Made by a program: the position numbers and the translations under genes
Notes under the pieces: generated by a model
What the model saw: the letters and a program-made list of their open reading frames with translations, nothing else
Databases searched by the model: none
Told to the model about the DNA's origin: nothing
In this document: piece by piece, positions 21,949-32,630 of the stretch
How the letters are laid out: each line of letters begins with the position of its first letter
How positions within the stretch are numbered: position 1 is the stretch's first letter
DNA from: Pteria penguin
Taxonomy: Eukaryota; Mollusca; Bivalvia; Pterioida; Pteriidae
Direction of reading: 5' to 3'
NCBI GenBank assembly: GCA_035048485.1
Contig: CM068585.1
Span: 1,853,001 to 1,917,000, forward strand
DNA: 64,000 bases

Positions 21949-22939
21949 TTATTCAGGAGAGACAAAAGGACGGACTATGGATGGCACACCATCAATATGT
22001 ATGTGTGGTTTCCAAGAGCCCTCTACGTTTTCTTTCAGGTCCAAACATTGAACTCTGTGTGGAACACAGTTGAAAATTTTTTCTTTTATAAATGTCCTTG
22101 CGTTTTTGCTCAAGACCAGATAAAATAAAACATCTATTGGCATCAAGGTGTAATTAGTAACAATATAAAACCCTACATATATGTCATACTCTAACATTTT
22201 ATCTGTACTTAATGAAGTTTGGAAAACATAAAATAGACCTATTGTTTTTATAATCAATGAAGGTATTTCAGTAATTATAAAGGACGCAAATCATCTATGC
22301 AAGTATTTGTAGACGATTGTGGAAAAATAAACGCCAAACACGAAGTCACCGAAAGTGACAAAAGTATTACTAAAGCAATATATACATATTCTTTTTTTCT
22401 GGAAAACCATATCTTCATTTTGAATGGTTTATACACAGCACAGAGACGATTGACTGACAAGAGCAGCTTCAGATATAGGTACGATACTTGACAGATCACA
22501 CGAAAACGCCCTTCAAGTAACAAATAAAACAGGCACCAAGGATATGGCATAGGTGCCTTAGTGTTAGCTATATGAAAGAATACAAATATCAAAGGCAGAG
22601 ATAGTAAGGATGGAAGACACTCTGAAAAATTTGAAATGATCAGTATTTTCTGCAAGAATCCCATTGTCTTCTTCTTAATTGAAATTACCAAGAGTAAGAC
22701 ACACACAACGGTAAATGCCAAAATGATGACAGGATATATATATATGATAAGAAAACGATGCTCAGTGATGGCATATGAGTTGAAATCATATACAATTCAC
22801 TGACTTCATAGTGAGCTTCAGAGAGCATTTTCACCAATTCTGTCCTTAACTTGAAACTCTCCATTTGCAAGGTCTCTTTATCTGATACGTTGCTCATTTC
22901 AGTACCTTTCTCAGTAATCCTAAAATGATATAATGACAA
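21949..22939 (-). pseudogene. class A GPCR-like pseudogene
   Basis: Diverged paralogue of the intact gene at 53932-55050. The N-terminus and TM1 are readable from about 22904 (MSNVSDKETLQ). One extra AT in a short (AT)n run near 22735 (six repeats against five in the intact gene) shifts the frame in TM1. TM1 to TM4 then continue in another frame (22721-22275), including NRLCAVYKPFKM after TM3. About 270 bases corresponding to extracellular loop 2, TM5, loop 3 and most of TM6 are deleted at about 22285. The end of TM6 and TM7 (VTNYTLMPIDVLFYLVLSKN) are readable to about 22000. It cannot make a seven-helix receptor. Confidence 0.9.
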
Positions 22940-23229
22940 TATTTATACACACTAGATATAAGAAGAAAGGAGGCGAGGCGTCTTAATTAACTGCATGAAA
23001 GTGGATTCTGCGGCAGAGTACAATGGAAGAATCAAGAATCGAATGTATAATGATATATAATGAAAAATGCAATATTTCTGTTTCTATCCATTGACCTTGA
23101 GGAACGCAGATAGATTTAATCTCTAAATACATGGGATTATTACGGACTTACAAATTGTAGACATTGTCGCATCTGCACACTAGGAATTCTTTGAAAAAAC
23201 CTTAGGCAAGAGTCACCTTCCTGTAGTAC

Positions 23230-23650
23230 TGTTAAAAACGGTGTGCTTAATTTATAATAGGAACAGAGAGGATGAACGGTCTGGAAATCCCAAGAAGGCT
23301 ATAGCATTTGTGACAGAAGGTGAAACCTTCGAGACATACATGTAGCCATAGAAATTGGCTTAAGTAATGGAACTCTTCAATCAATTTAACCGACATCCTA
23401 GGCATGTCTAAAGTTTCTACTAGATGACTCTCTAGAACTTTCACTGAAGATGAAAAAGAAAACCAATATAATGTCTCTTTAAATCTTTGGATGATCTTGA
23501 GGATCTTATAGGTCAAACTTTCACTCATGATGAACCTTGGGTTCACCGTCACTATCCAGAATCTAGGAAACAAAGCATGCAATGAATTCACCTTCACCAA
23601 CCCGACGGAGTGCAGCTTCGATGCTCTTCCTCATTTTCACATTCTCCGAA
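23230..23650 (+). pseudogene. mariner transposase ruin 1
   Basis: In shifting frames it shows EDERSG, EIGLSNGTLQSI, WVHRHYPESRKQSMQ and HSPNVAPFNLYLLP. These are mariner transposase blocks; the last corresponds to the HSPDLAP region with the third catalytic Asp replaced by Asn. Many stops. It lies at the same place relative to the GPCR pseudogene as the copy at 58915 does relative to the intact GPCR, so it predates the segmental duplication. Confidence 0.8.
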
Positions 23651-23694
23651 TGTAGCCCCATTTAACCTCTATCTGTTACCAAATGTTACTTACG

Positions 23695-23763
23695 TGAATG
23701 TCCACTGTGGTACATTGTTGTTAGTGCCATAGTCATGTGACACCAGTTACTTTCGTATTTTAC
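23695..23763 (+). mobile_element. 69-bp 3'-end fragment of a PLE-like element
   Basis: Reads TGAATGTCCACTGTGG to CAGTTACTTTCGTATTT, the same 3' end as the tandem units at 40539-41254 (there antisense). TTACG lies at both junctions. The paralogous locus at about 59390 has a single TTACG and no insert, so the ends are well defined. Confidence 0.75.
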
Positions 23764-23814
23764 GAATTAAGAATTTTGGAAGCAATGAGGGTGTCATAGA
23801 CGCTGTATATGAGT

Positions 23815-24075
23815 ACTTTAAATGTGTGTCCTTTGATTGTACTGCTTTTGCGGTGAGTGGGAAGGTGAGCGCCCGTATACGGTTAACCAAACCGATTGAG
23901 TGTCGTTTGTTACTTCAATTGACCGTCCTGATTCGGTATCGTATCCGCAGCACAATCGAATATTTTTGTAATGCCGTTCCGTGTATATTCTGCTGTTGTC
24001 ATTTTTTTTGTGCAGGTCCTTGGTAATTTGTGTCATACAGCTTTGTCAGATGTCTGCTGGTTTTGGGTTTTTCTT
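23815..24075 (+). mobile_element. F2b 3' tail
   Basis: Sense plus: TGTGTGTCCTTTGATTGTAC, GGGAAGGTGAGCGCCCG, ACCGTCCTGATTCGGTATCG and the F2b-type 3' end GTCATACAGCTTTGTCAGATG. It is absent from the paralogous position near 59430. Confidence 0.75.
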
Positions 24076-24491
24076 ATTCTTTTACGGGTTCAGAATAAAC
24101 AATTCTTTTAAGGGGTTTAGAAATTAGAAACCGAGTTTGAGAAAAATGCATTAAGATGAAAAATAAGAACAATTCCTTCCAGCGTAGGTATTCCTGAATA
24201 TAAAGGACCGAGAATTTTGTATCATATCTGGTTTTGCTCCAATGATAACAATTATTGTACTATGGAGGTAAGAGCTCATATTCCATTACTTAACAAAATG
24301 AAAAATAAAAAATAACAATGAATACATAGCGGACAAAATTTTCGATTCCATTGTTCTCATGATACCGACTTTCGGGATTAAAGTGACAGTCAACTGGTTT
24401 ACGGGTGATAAGATCCTACTCTTGCATTTTGCAGCTGTGTATATGTTTGTAATTTAAGTTCATTGACATTCAAAATTTTTAAGGAGGGAGG

Positions 24492-25025
24492 TGTTATGTA
24501 GGTCATTTTTTTGTTGTTGTTTGTTTATATTATTGAATGTTCTATTAAGTACTATGAGGTTCTTTAATTGTATGTTATATAACTTGTTTATTTCCATAAT
24601 GATTTGTGAATGTTCTTGCAAGTTCTTAATAATCTAGATGTTTCTATTTGGAAATTACTTGAACATTGTAGAAACTAGAAAATCTAGAAATTACGAAATG
24701 TATATAAGGCATGGACTCTGGCATTTCGGTAGCACAGCATTACATTACCTCTCAACGTATATATTCGGGATTTATTGTGTTTACCTACTGCTTGAATTGG
24801 ATTTATTGAACTGTGAAATTATACTCTGGACATTTTATTCATGTTATAAACAGTGGATGTAATACGGACTTCAGCGTTGCGGAATTGCAACCTACATACG
24901 CCTTCATCAGACTTTGTAGTTATAAGCATATTTTTTTTGTTAATTTGTAAATAAATTGTTAAAGTTTATAGAATCTTTGTGATTTTTGGTTGGCTTTACC
25001 AAAGGGTTTATTTCTGACCGTAACA
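24492..25025 (+). mobile_element. LTR of a retrotransposon with its polypurine tract
   Basis: 534 bases beginning TGTTATG and ending CGTAACA (inverted TGTTA/TAACA ends), directly preceded by the polypurine tract AAGGAGGGAGG (24481-24491). A TATA-like TATATAAGG lies at 24701 and AATAAATTG near 24950, consistent with LTR promoter and poly(A) signals. Only about 70 bases of internal region precede it (24415-24491); no gag-pol is left. The block is missing from the duplicated segment (about 59755), so it inserted after the duplication. Confidence 0.7.
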
Positions 25026-25384
25026 CTCTATACGATCATACAGATGCAGTATTTCTTTAAATCTATATAAATAATGTCAGTAGAAACTATAGAATCGAAA
25101 GTTTGCTATTTATCTTTGTTCATATATTCCGTAATATTATTCGTGTAAAGGCTTAATGACATCTAAACGTGAGTACCCTGTTGATGTTTCTTCTTTATAT
25201 GGATATTAATATATAATGTTAAATGTATTCTTTGATTGTACTATTATTAAATGACTTCTTAAGTCGGTATCATAACTGCACTGTCATCGAATATTTTTAG
25301 CCAGTTTATGGGCCTACCTTCCCACTTCTGAAGTTGTGAGGTTATAAAAATATATGAAAAAAAATAAAAATGAAACGAAAATCA
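25026..25384. other. spacer shared with the second segment copy
   Basis: Non-coding; matches about 59775-60060 (for example ATTATTCGTGTAAAGG / ATTATTCTTGTAAATG and CCTGTTGATGTTTC / TCTGTTGATATTTC). Confidence 0.6.
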
Positions 25385-25645
25385 TCGTATTCCCCTTTTA
25401 ACCTAGTTTGCTTGCTTTATTCTTGTTTTATGGCACACGAATATGAAGGCATCTGCTCGATTCACTGTACAGGCATTTAGACGTATACAATAGACCCACT
25501 CGCTAGAGTGTACGTCTACCGTGACGCGGGACTTTGGTTTGACTGTATCATTCGAATGACATGCCCCTAGCTTAATACAAACCCGGGATGAGCCAAACAC
25601 CTAACTGATTGAGCTTTGCCTGCCATCTTGAAGACGGTGTTGGTT
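25385..25645 (-). mobile_element. SINE, tRNA-derived, V-like body (copy 1)
   Basis: On the minus strand a tRNA-like head with AAGCTCAATCAGTTAGG (box A-like) and CCGGGTTTG (box B-like) is followed by CATTCGAATGATACAGTC and CCCGCGTCACGGTAGACG, then GAGCAGATGCC and a tail ending near AATAAAGC. It shares its body with six further copies but has a different head from those at 32.6, 34.5 and 50.1 kb. Confidence 0.75.
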
Positions 25646-25794
25646 TTTTTTTTTTTTTTTTTATTATTATTTCATTTTACTGTTTTAGGTGAGTGCACCG
25701 GGTTAACCACACCAATTAATTAACCAATTAAACTGCACTATTAAGAATGTTATAATATGACAAAAACCACATAGGAAAATCGCGCAAACTTTCG

Positions 25795-25925
25795 ATAAAG
25801 AGAAAATAGAAGACATCTGACAAAGCTGTATGACACAAATCACCCAGGACCTGCACACAAAATATGATAATAGTAGAAATAAACAAGGAACGACATTACA
25901 ATAATTTACAATAATTTCATATCAG
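25795..25925 (-). mobile_element. F2b 3'-tail fragment
   Basis: On the plus strand it reads ACATCTGACAAAGCTGTATG, ATCACCCAGGACCTGCACAC: the F2b 3' end, sense minus. It abuts an F2b copy in the opposite orientation. Confidence 0.65.
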
Positions 25926-25927
25926 CG

Positions 25928-26705
25928 GGTTCTAAAATTATTAAACGCCTTCGACATCGACAATATTACCCCGGGATCATCACTAAAACCATAGTTCTTG
26001 TATTGGTTCCCTCTTCAGCCCAATGCAGACTTTTGTTTGAGCGTTGTACGCTGACTAACAGGGCGGTGGGGACTCTGTGACGGGCCTTGTCCAAACTTTT
26101 CAGAGGAGACAAGGTCCTGACCCTCGTTCCCTCTGACTGTTAGTTGGTACTCCTATTGATCAAGGATCTCAGCTCGGCTTACAGACGAGCAGAGCACGGT
26201 TTACTTATGTTGATTTTGCCTTACATATTTTTTTTGATAGCAACATATTATTCTACAAATGTTTCGTGTGTAATTTAAATTTTTATGACCTCTTTTCTTG
26301 AGAAACCTGTTGATCCTTGTTCTCTATATGAAGGATTATTTATAAATTTTTAAATGTATGTCCTTTGATTGTGCTGCTTTTGCAGTGAGTGGGAAGGTGA
26401 GCGCTCGTAAACCGGTTAACCACACCAATTGAATGACGTTTGTTACTTCATGTTCTAGTATATTATTTATATTCATGTATTGTATAGCTCCATGGTGACT
26501 TCTGCCACATAACTGAGCCAGTAACTCCTCTTTTCTTTTTCTTTCAAATGACCTTCCTAAGTCGGCATAATAACAGCAGTACAATCGAAAATTTTTGTAA
26601 TGTCATATTTCAGTGTATATTCTAATGTTGTCATTTTTTTGTGTGTGTGTGCGTGTCTTTGGTGATTTTTGTCACACAGCTTTGTCAGATGCCTTCAGTT
26701 TTCTC
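25928..26705 (+). mobile_element. F2b retroelement, 5'-truncated, with RT C-terminus
   Basis: Sense plus. 25932-26081 encodes the last ~50 residues of the F2 RT (IIKRLRHRQYYPG, RLLFERCTLTNRAVGTL, stop TGA). The F2 3' UTR follows (GACGGGCCTTGTCCAAAC, CAGAGCACGGTTTAC, CCGGTTAACCACACC) to the F2b end CACACAGCTTTGTCAGATGC. A short F2a copy is nested at 26453-26540. Confidence 0.8.
26453..26540 (+). mobile_element. short F2a copy nested in F2b
   Basis: The last ~85 bases of F2a (ATTCATGTATTGTATAGCTC to AGTAACTCCTCTTTTC) interrupt the F2b tail between GTTTGTTACTTC and AAATGACCTTCCTAAGTCGG. Confidence 0.8.
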
Positions 26706-26795
26706 TCAATATTGAAAAAAGTAATATTTTAGTAATGCATTGAGGTTCTCCAATGCGATATGATATACATACTTGAAGTGAGGACAAGGTGCAAA

Positions 26796-27179
26796 CAATC
26801 AGATTAAAACCATATCTTTATTCCACTTCTCTATTTGTTCCATTGCGTATCAAGATCTGGTGAAACCCCGTAAGGGTTCATGTTTTGGTGACCTCTGATG
26901 ACGTCTCAGTCACCGAAACCGTTATTTCCCATAGCCAATCAGTGTCTCGGGTAGGTACGTGATAGTGACGCAATATGTAACAAACAACGTTCAAAAACTA
27001 CCTTGTGGGTCACGCACGCTATGGATGTTAATTTCATCCCTAGGATTTTGTAGCCGATCCCCTGATTGGCTGAAAATCAGAGGTCACCAGAACGTGAACC
27101 CTTATGGGGTTTCACCAGATCTTTATACGCAATGGAACAAATAGAGAAGCGGAATAAAGATATGGTTTCAATCAGATTG
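26796..27179. mobile_element. MITE with ~95-bp inverted repeats
   Basis: 384 bases. Ends are CAATCAGATTAAAACCATAT and, on the other strand, CAATCTGATTGAAACCATAT; the inverted repeats continue for about 95 bases (TTGTTCCATTGCGTAT, GGTGAAACCCC). Flanked by GGTGCAAA on both sides (26788-26795, 27180-27187). The paralogous sequence at 51557-51564 has a single GGTTCAAA and no insert, so an 8-base target duplication is supported. Superfamily not assigned; 8-base duplications occur in hAT, P and Merlin groups. No transposase frame. Confidence 0.9.
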
Positions 27180-27251
27180 GGTGCAAAATGAACGGAGAAG
27201 AGAGGGCACTAATTACTCTATATAGTAGACAAATATAGAAAATCCTACCCA

Positions 27252-27402
27252 TGGTTCTACGGTCAGGTGACATAATGGTCCTACGGTCAGGTGACATAAT
27301 GTTCCTACGGTCAGATGACTTAATGGTCCTACGGTCAGGTAACATAATTATCCTATATTACGGTCACATGGCATAATGGTCCTACGGTCCGGCGACATAA
27401 TG
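27252..27402. repeat. 24-bp minisatellite
   Basis: About six copies of a 24-base unit with core CCTACGGTCAGGTGACATAA. The paralogous site near 51720-51745 has one diverged unit (CATGGTCAGGTAACAAAATGG region). Confidence 0.85.
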
Positions 27403-27439
27403 ACTTTGAACGTCAATTTTAAATAGTGTAATAAGACTG

Positions 27440-28065
27440 CAAGTTGATAAGGTAAAAGTTCACGGGGACAAGTTAAGAGTTCACGGGGATAAGGTAAGAG
27501 TTCACGGGGATAAGGTAAGAGTTCACGGGAATTATACGGTAAGAGCTCCCGGGAGTTTTACGGTAAGAGTTCATGGGGATAAGGTAAGAGTTCACGGGGA
27601 TAAGGTAAGAGTTCACGGGAATAATACGGTAAGAGCTCACGGGGATAAGGTAAGAGTTCATGGGGATAAGGTAAGAGTTCACGGGGATAAGGTAAGAGTT
27701 CACGGGAATTATACGGTAAGAGTTCACGGGGATAAGGTAAGAGTTCATGGGGATAAGGTAAGAGTTCACGGGAGTTATACGGTAAGAGTTCACGGGGATA
27801 AGGTAAGAGTTCTTGGGGATAAGGTAAGAGTTCACGGGGATAAGGTAAGAGTTCACGGGGATAAGGTAAGAGTTCACGGGAGTTATACGGTAAGAGTTCA
27901 CGGGGATAAGGTAAGAGTTCTTGGGGATAAGGTAAGAGTTCACGGGAATTATACGGTAAGAGCTCACGGCATTTATACGGTAAGAGTTCACGGGGATAAG
28001 GTAAGAGTTCATGGGGATAAGGTAAGAGTTCACGGGAATTATACGGTAAGAGCTCACAGGGAAAA
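27440..28065. repeat. 21/24-bp minisatellite
   Basis: About 28 units of GGTAAGAGTTCACGGGGATA type (21 bases) mixed with longer AATTATAC-containing variants. The long minus-strand frame here (224 codons) is only the repeat. The paralogous site near 52190 carries a single related unit. Confidence 0.9.
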
Positions 28066-28189
28066 GGTTCTCATTCAAGGCAAGAAATGCTGCCTGTCTG
28101 AAATTCCGGTGTCGAAAATGCAGGTGAACAAATATCTGTATATACATGTATATACATTTTATGTCAAATCAAGTATAGTAAAAAAGTTA

Positions 28190-29215
28190 AGATGGTTATT
28201 TTGTATGGTCAGGTCCCAAAATATCGGTTAACATCCTTGAAAGAGGAATTTGAAATTGCAATAGATCCCTATAACGATCATAGAACTGACAATTTCAAAC
28301 GTTCCTCAATATATCCTTGTGAAAGAAGGTTCGTGGCAAGAAGCCTCGCTCTCAGGACGAAATTTTCGTATTTAGAGCATGCTCTGGCATAGCGTATAAG
28401 TTGTGAAATGAAGACGCCATATGCTGGAAAGGAAGGTATGTTGCTACTCAGAAAAAGGAAGTTGGTTATAATGAAATTGGAATGGGCACGTTTGTCATAG
28501 AGAGAGGTTACTAATGAACCATCGTCACTAATTGATAGCAGTATATCAAGGTATGAAGCAGAAGAAGCGCTCGCTGTAGTATCTTTTATCCCGAGTTCCT
28601 TTGGATATATGATGTTGAGGTGATCGTCATATACAGGGTTATTAATCGACAAAACATCATCGATGTATCTGTATGTAAAGTTGAACCGAGATGCTAATTG
28701 TTTATTGCCTTTAGAGAGCAGAGACTGTATGAAATCTGCTTCGTAAGAGTACAAAAATATGTCGGCCAGAAGAGGCGCGCAATTAGTACCCATAGGAATG
28801 CCAACAATCTGTTGGAACACTTTCCCATCAAATATCACAAAAATATTATCTATAAGAAATTCTAACATTTGGATAATCTCTTTTTGTGTATACTTGCTGC
28901 TGGAATCAGACTGTTTCTTTACAAAATATGTGTCGTTGTAGCCTAAAACGAATTATTTATATCTGCGAATTCCTTTTTTGTTAAAGAAGGCGTTTTGAAT
29001 AATTGATGTTATTCTGTTCTTTAGTTTATGATGAGGGATGGTTGTATAAAGAGTCGAGAAGTCAAAAGATTTGATGCAATTAACATTATTGTATTTAGGA
29101 GATTTTCAGTGTTCTAGAAGTTCCTAGGAATTCTTTAGGATCCACATCTGATTGATTCCGCTTCTGGAGTAAGCAGTAGAGCAGTATTTCTGATGACCAT
29201 ATTTCATTTCTGTGT
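28190..29215 (-). pseudogene. PLE copy, 5'-truncated RT
   Basis: The frame 28868-28278 has GIPMGTNCAPLLADIFLYSY, TYRYIDDVLSINN and YGVFISQLIRYARACS: RT motifs B, C and the following thumb-like block. A small deletion near 28280 breaks the frame before the C-terminus, which is readable to 28190. Upstream, SGINQMWILKN is readable near 29150, and motif A lies in a disturbed frame around 29040. The GIY-YIG part is missing. The sequence differs clearly from the B group at 43-49 kb, so it is another subfamily or an older copy. Confidence 0.85.
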
Positions 29216-29221
29216 ATCTCT

Positions 29222-29400
29222 CCCATTCAGGTGTATCTCCCACATACAGGTGTATCTCCCACATACAGGTGTATCTCCCACATACAGGTGTATCTCCCAC
29301 ATACAGGTGTATCTCCCACATACAGGTGTATCTCCCACATACAGGTGCATCACCCACATACAGGTGTATCTCACACATACAGGTGTATCTCACACATACA
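29222..29400. repeat. 20-bp minisatellite
   Basis: About nine copies of CCCACATACAGGTGTATCTC. Directly borders the 5' end of the PLE copy. ORFs on both strands are the repeat. Confidence 0.95.
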
Positions 29401-29684
29401 TAGCTCTGTCCTTAGCTGGGTTCTTTGGTTCATACGTCTAAATCAGTTTGGAAATGAGTGTTTTGTTCTCTTCAAAAATTTATAATTTCAGTTTCCACAC
29501 TTTAGGTTTTCCCAGTATAAATGGGAATTTGTAATTTACTCGATTTAGGATGGCTAATAAACGGCATAAACGTGCCTATAAGGACAAAGCATCTATTTAT
29601 TGATGCATCAAGAATGAAAAGTTGCTGGCCCATCAATATGAGACAAGTCGCCAAGGGAATATACAATATTTAATGAAAAAAAAG
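29401..29684. other. spacer shared with 61.8-62.2 kb
   Basis: Non-coding; resembles about 61820-62225 (AGCTGGGTTCTTTGG / AGCTGGATTTTTTGG; TATTGATGCATCAA in both). Confidence 0.6.
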
Positions 29685-30000
29685 CACTTAACAATAATAT
29701 TCGATTATAGTTCAGTTACGATACTGACTTCGGACGGTCATTTGATATGAAATAGTCAATCAATTGGTGTGGTTAACTGGTGTGCCCACCTTCCCACTCA
29801 CCGCAACTACAGAATAATTAAAGGACACAAAATTAGAAATATAAATACTCCTCCAAAAAGAGATCAAGGCTCAACAATTGTTTAAAGTTGAGACCTCATG
29901 AAAAATAAAAACGTCTTTAAAATGTATAAACACGTATGGTAATGTAAACATGTGGTCCTCAGCATGTACATGGTGAGATCAGATATCTTTTTCCCTATCT
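29685..30000 (-). mobile_element. old F2-type 3' tail
   Basis: Diverged copy with TACGATACTGACTTCGGACG, GTGTGGTTAACTGGTG and CCCACCTTCCCACTCACC. Sense minus. Confidence 0.65.
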
Positions 30001-30084
30001 TAAATATACTGGGACATCAATAACCAAATACTGATTGAAATTGAAATAAGACCCGTCAGGTATGAGAAAATCATTGTATTCCAG

Positions 30085-30365
30085 TTGTAAGTCAGTTTGT
30101 TTGCTTTATTCTTGTTTTACGGCACACTAGCATTGTTTAATGTATATGGTAAAGGAATATGCGTGATTACCTGTACAGGCTCATTTAGATGGACTACTCG
30201 ATGCAGTGTACATCTGCTGTGACGCTGGACATCGGCTTTACTGTATCATTCGAATTACTGGACTCCGGCGTTCCCCTAGCTGAATCCAAGCTCGGGACCA
30301 TTTGATGACGAGCCAAACACCTAACTGATTGAGCTTTGCCTACTATCTTGACGAAAGTGTTGTTT
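30085..30365 (-). mobile_element. SINE, V-like body (copy 2)
   Basis: Same arrangement as the copy at 25385, with head GCTCAATCAGTTAGGTGTTT. Very similar to the copy at about 62775-63045, and the sequence just outside (GACCCGTCAGGTATGAG) is shared too, so this SINE was copied with the segment rather than inserted twice. Confidence 0.75.
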
Positions 30366-30596
30366 TCCCCTTTTTTTAAAAGCTTTTAGGTGAATGGATC
30401 AGGTGAAGCACACCAATTTTAAAATTGACAATTTTCATTTTTTCCTGAGTCCGTATGTGGTGTCTTTTTGTGTGCTCGTTCTTTTTTACCGGCATATCAT
30501 TGGCGACTACCATTACCTGCATGTCAGTGGCGACCTTTCTCATACATTTGAGTCAGTTGTATTTTGTCTCTTATTTATTTAGGAAAAGATAAAAGC

Positions 30597-30790
30597 TTCT
30601 CACTCAGCAGTATAACAAATATCACCACGGAAATGCAATGGTAGTAATATAATAATATGACAATAAAAACCGCATAAGCACGTCATAGAAGCTTTCGATA
30701 AAAGCGCATTTGCGATACCGCCTTAGGATGGTCAGTTAATATGACAGTAGTCAATCAATCAGTGCGTTTGAAACACTTACGTAATTTCTT
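30597..30790 (-). mobile_element. F2-like 3'-tail fragment
   Basis: Diverged; GCGATACCGCCTTAGGATGG and CAGTAGTCAATCAATCAG correspond to F2 tail blocks. Sense minus. Confidence 0.5.
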
Positions 30791-30825
30791 TGTAGAGGTA
30801 ATGTATTCTTCACATGATTCTTTTG

Positions 30826-31400
30826 AGTTAATAAGCATTACTGAACTTACTTGAGTTAATAAGCATTACTGTACTTACTTGAGTTAATAAGCATTACTGA
30901 ACTTACTTGAGTTAATAAGCATTACTGAACTTACTTGAGTTAATAAGCATTACTGAACTTACTTGAGTTAATAAGCATTACTGAACTTACTTGAGTTAAT
31001 AAGCATTACTGAACTTACTTGAGTTAATAAGCATTACTGAACTTACTTGAGTTAATAAGCATTACTTAACTTACTTGAGTAAATAAGCATTACTTAACTT
31101 ACTTGAGTTAATAAGCATTACTGAACTTACTTGAGTTAATAAGCATTACTGAACTTACTTGAGTTAATAAGCATTACTGAACTTACTTGAGTTAATAAGC
31201 ATTACTGAACTTACTTGAGTTAATAAGCATTACTTAACTTACTTGAGTTAATAAGCATAACTTAACTTACTTGAGTTAATAAGCATTACCTAACTTACTT
31301 GAGTTAATAAGCATTACTTAACTTACTTGAGTTAATAAGCATTACCTAACTTACTTGAGTTAATAAGCATTACTTAACTTACTTGAGTTTATACGCATTA
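30826..31400. repeat. 28-bp minisatellite
   Basis: About 20 copies of the unit GAGTTAATAAGCATTACTGA plus ACTTACTT. CTGAAC units dominate the left part and CTTAAC units the right part. Confidence 0.95.
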
Positions 31401-32630
31401 CCTAACTGAATAATATCAGAACATAGATAAGTATATAAATCTAGTGCACCATGTACGCATGTCGTCTACTTATATCTCTCAAGCAATACTTTAGGCCGAA
31501 ATTGGAGATACAAAATGTGAAATTTGAATAACGAATTAATTACAAAAAGTAAGAGTAAAACATTAACCCAATCTTAAAAATTGAGCAAAAAGAACAAATC
31601 AATGAATGGCAAATTTCCAAAATCGTGGATATTACAATGAACTGTAAAAGATTTACTGATATGTGATACGATATTATAACAAGTATGAAATTCTGTAAAA
31701 CAAATAAGGTACCACATTAGCAAAGATGTTATTATCCCTTCCCACATAAAGAAAGTAAGGCGTAAATCCGCTAATCAAGCATCACAGGAATATGTTAGTG
31801 TTATGTTTATATGATTTGGTGTAATCAATGTGAAATTACAAAGGATGTCATAAACCGGTCATACAAAGAAAACGTATTCTACAATATATGTGATTTATAC
31901 ATATTCTTACCACTGATTCAATACCCATGCAGGTGGACAATGAAGTCCGGATGATATCACCAGCCAAGATTCAGTGCCTCTATAGAGACCTGAAATGTGT
32001 AGAATCCCTTGTATCACCAAAACATTTTTTTAATCTTTTGATCATGCATCACAGGGATATAGTCAATGTTTTCACAATAAAATTAATTAATCCTAGCTTT
32101 TTTGAACATGAAAATCAATGGACTCATAGAGTCATCATTTATGAGGGAAATTTAATACTAACAGCTAGAAATTTATTATAACTATCGTGTAGTTAGATCT
32201 ACTCTCACATTAACAACGATTGGTACCTTCCATTTCATTTCATTTTTATATGGACTAAATACACTAGGAAAATTTTAGAACTGTCTCCTTTTATTTCGTC
32301 AAACCAATACAAGAAAGTATGGGAAATGGAATCCAGACACGCCTAGTTTTATACCGTTTACTTTCTTTTTATATGGACCAGATAGGAAGGAATATATGAT
32401 AAGCCTCTTCTTTTATTGCGTCTAACTAATACTAAAATGTAGCCCAACTGTGAGAATTAGAGTAAAGACATGATTAGGCTGTAAGCTGTAATGTCAGGAG
32501 GAGGAGGAGGGATAAATTCAATCGTAAATAATATGAATGGTTGTATATGCATTGTCATGTACACAAAAGTCAATACGCAAAGTCAATGAAGTACTAATCA
32601 ATTCATCAATTTACCTATATACCTATGGGA
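31401..32630. other. spacer; one undomained ORF and a short direct repeat
   Basis: The plus frame 31927-32181 is preceded by a pyrimidine-poor CCCATGCAG that could act as a splice acceptor, but I recognise no protein family (see findings). Two diverged copies of a ~110-base block lie at about 32235-32320 and 32345-32430 (TTTTATATGGACTAAATACA / TTTTATATGGACCAGATAGG). Nothing else is seen. Confidence 0.4.

Noticed and set aside
24638..24862. 74-codon ORF
   Set aside because: Lies inside the LTR, over its TATA-like region.
24880..24925. CTGATGAAGGCG...CCGCAACG on the minus strand as a ribozyme
   Set aside because: GCAAC in place of GAAAC, and the place is the transcribed part of an LTR.
26885..26935. 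CTGATGACG...CCGAAACCG as a hammerhead ribozyme
   Set aside because: The bases next to CTGATGA and GAAA do not pair as stem II. The pairing present is GGTGAC/GTCACC, and the site lies in the MITE inverted repeat whose other arm lacks it.
27473..28147. 224-codon minus-strand ORF with NSYLIPV repeats
   Set aside because: It is the 21/24-bp minisatellite read in one frame; unit lengths divisible by three keep it open.
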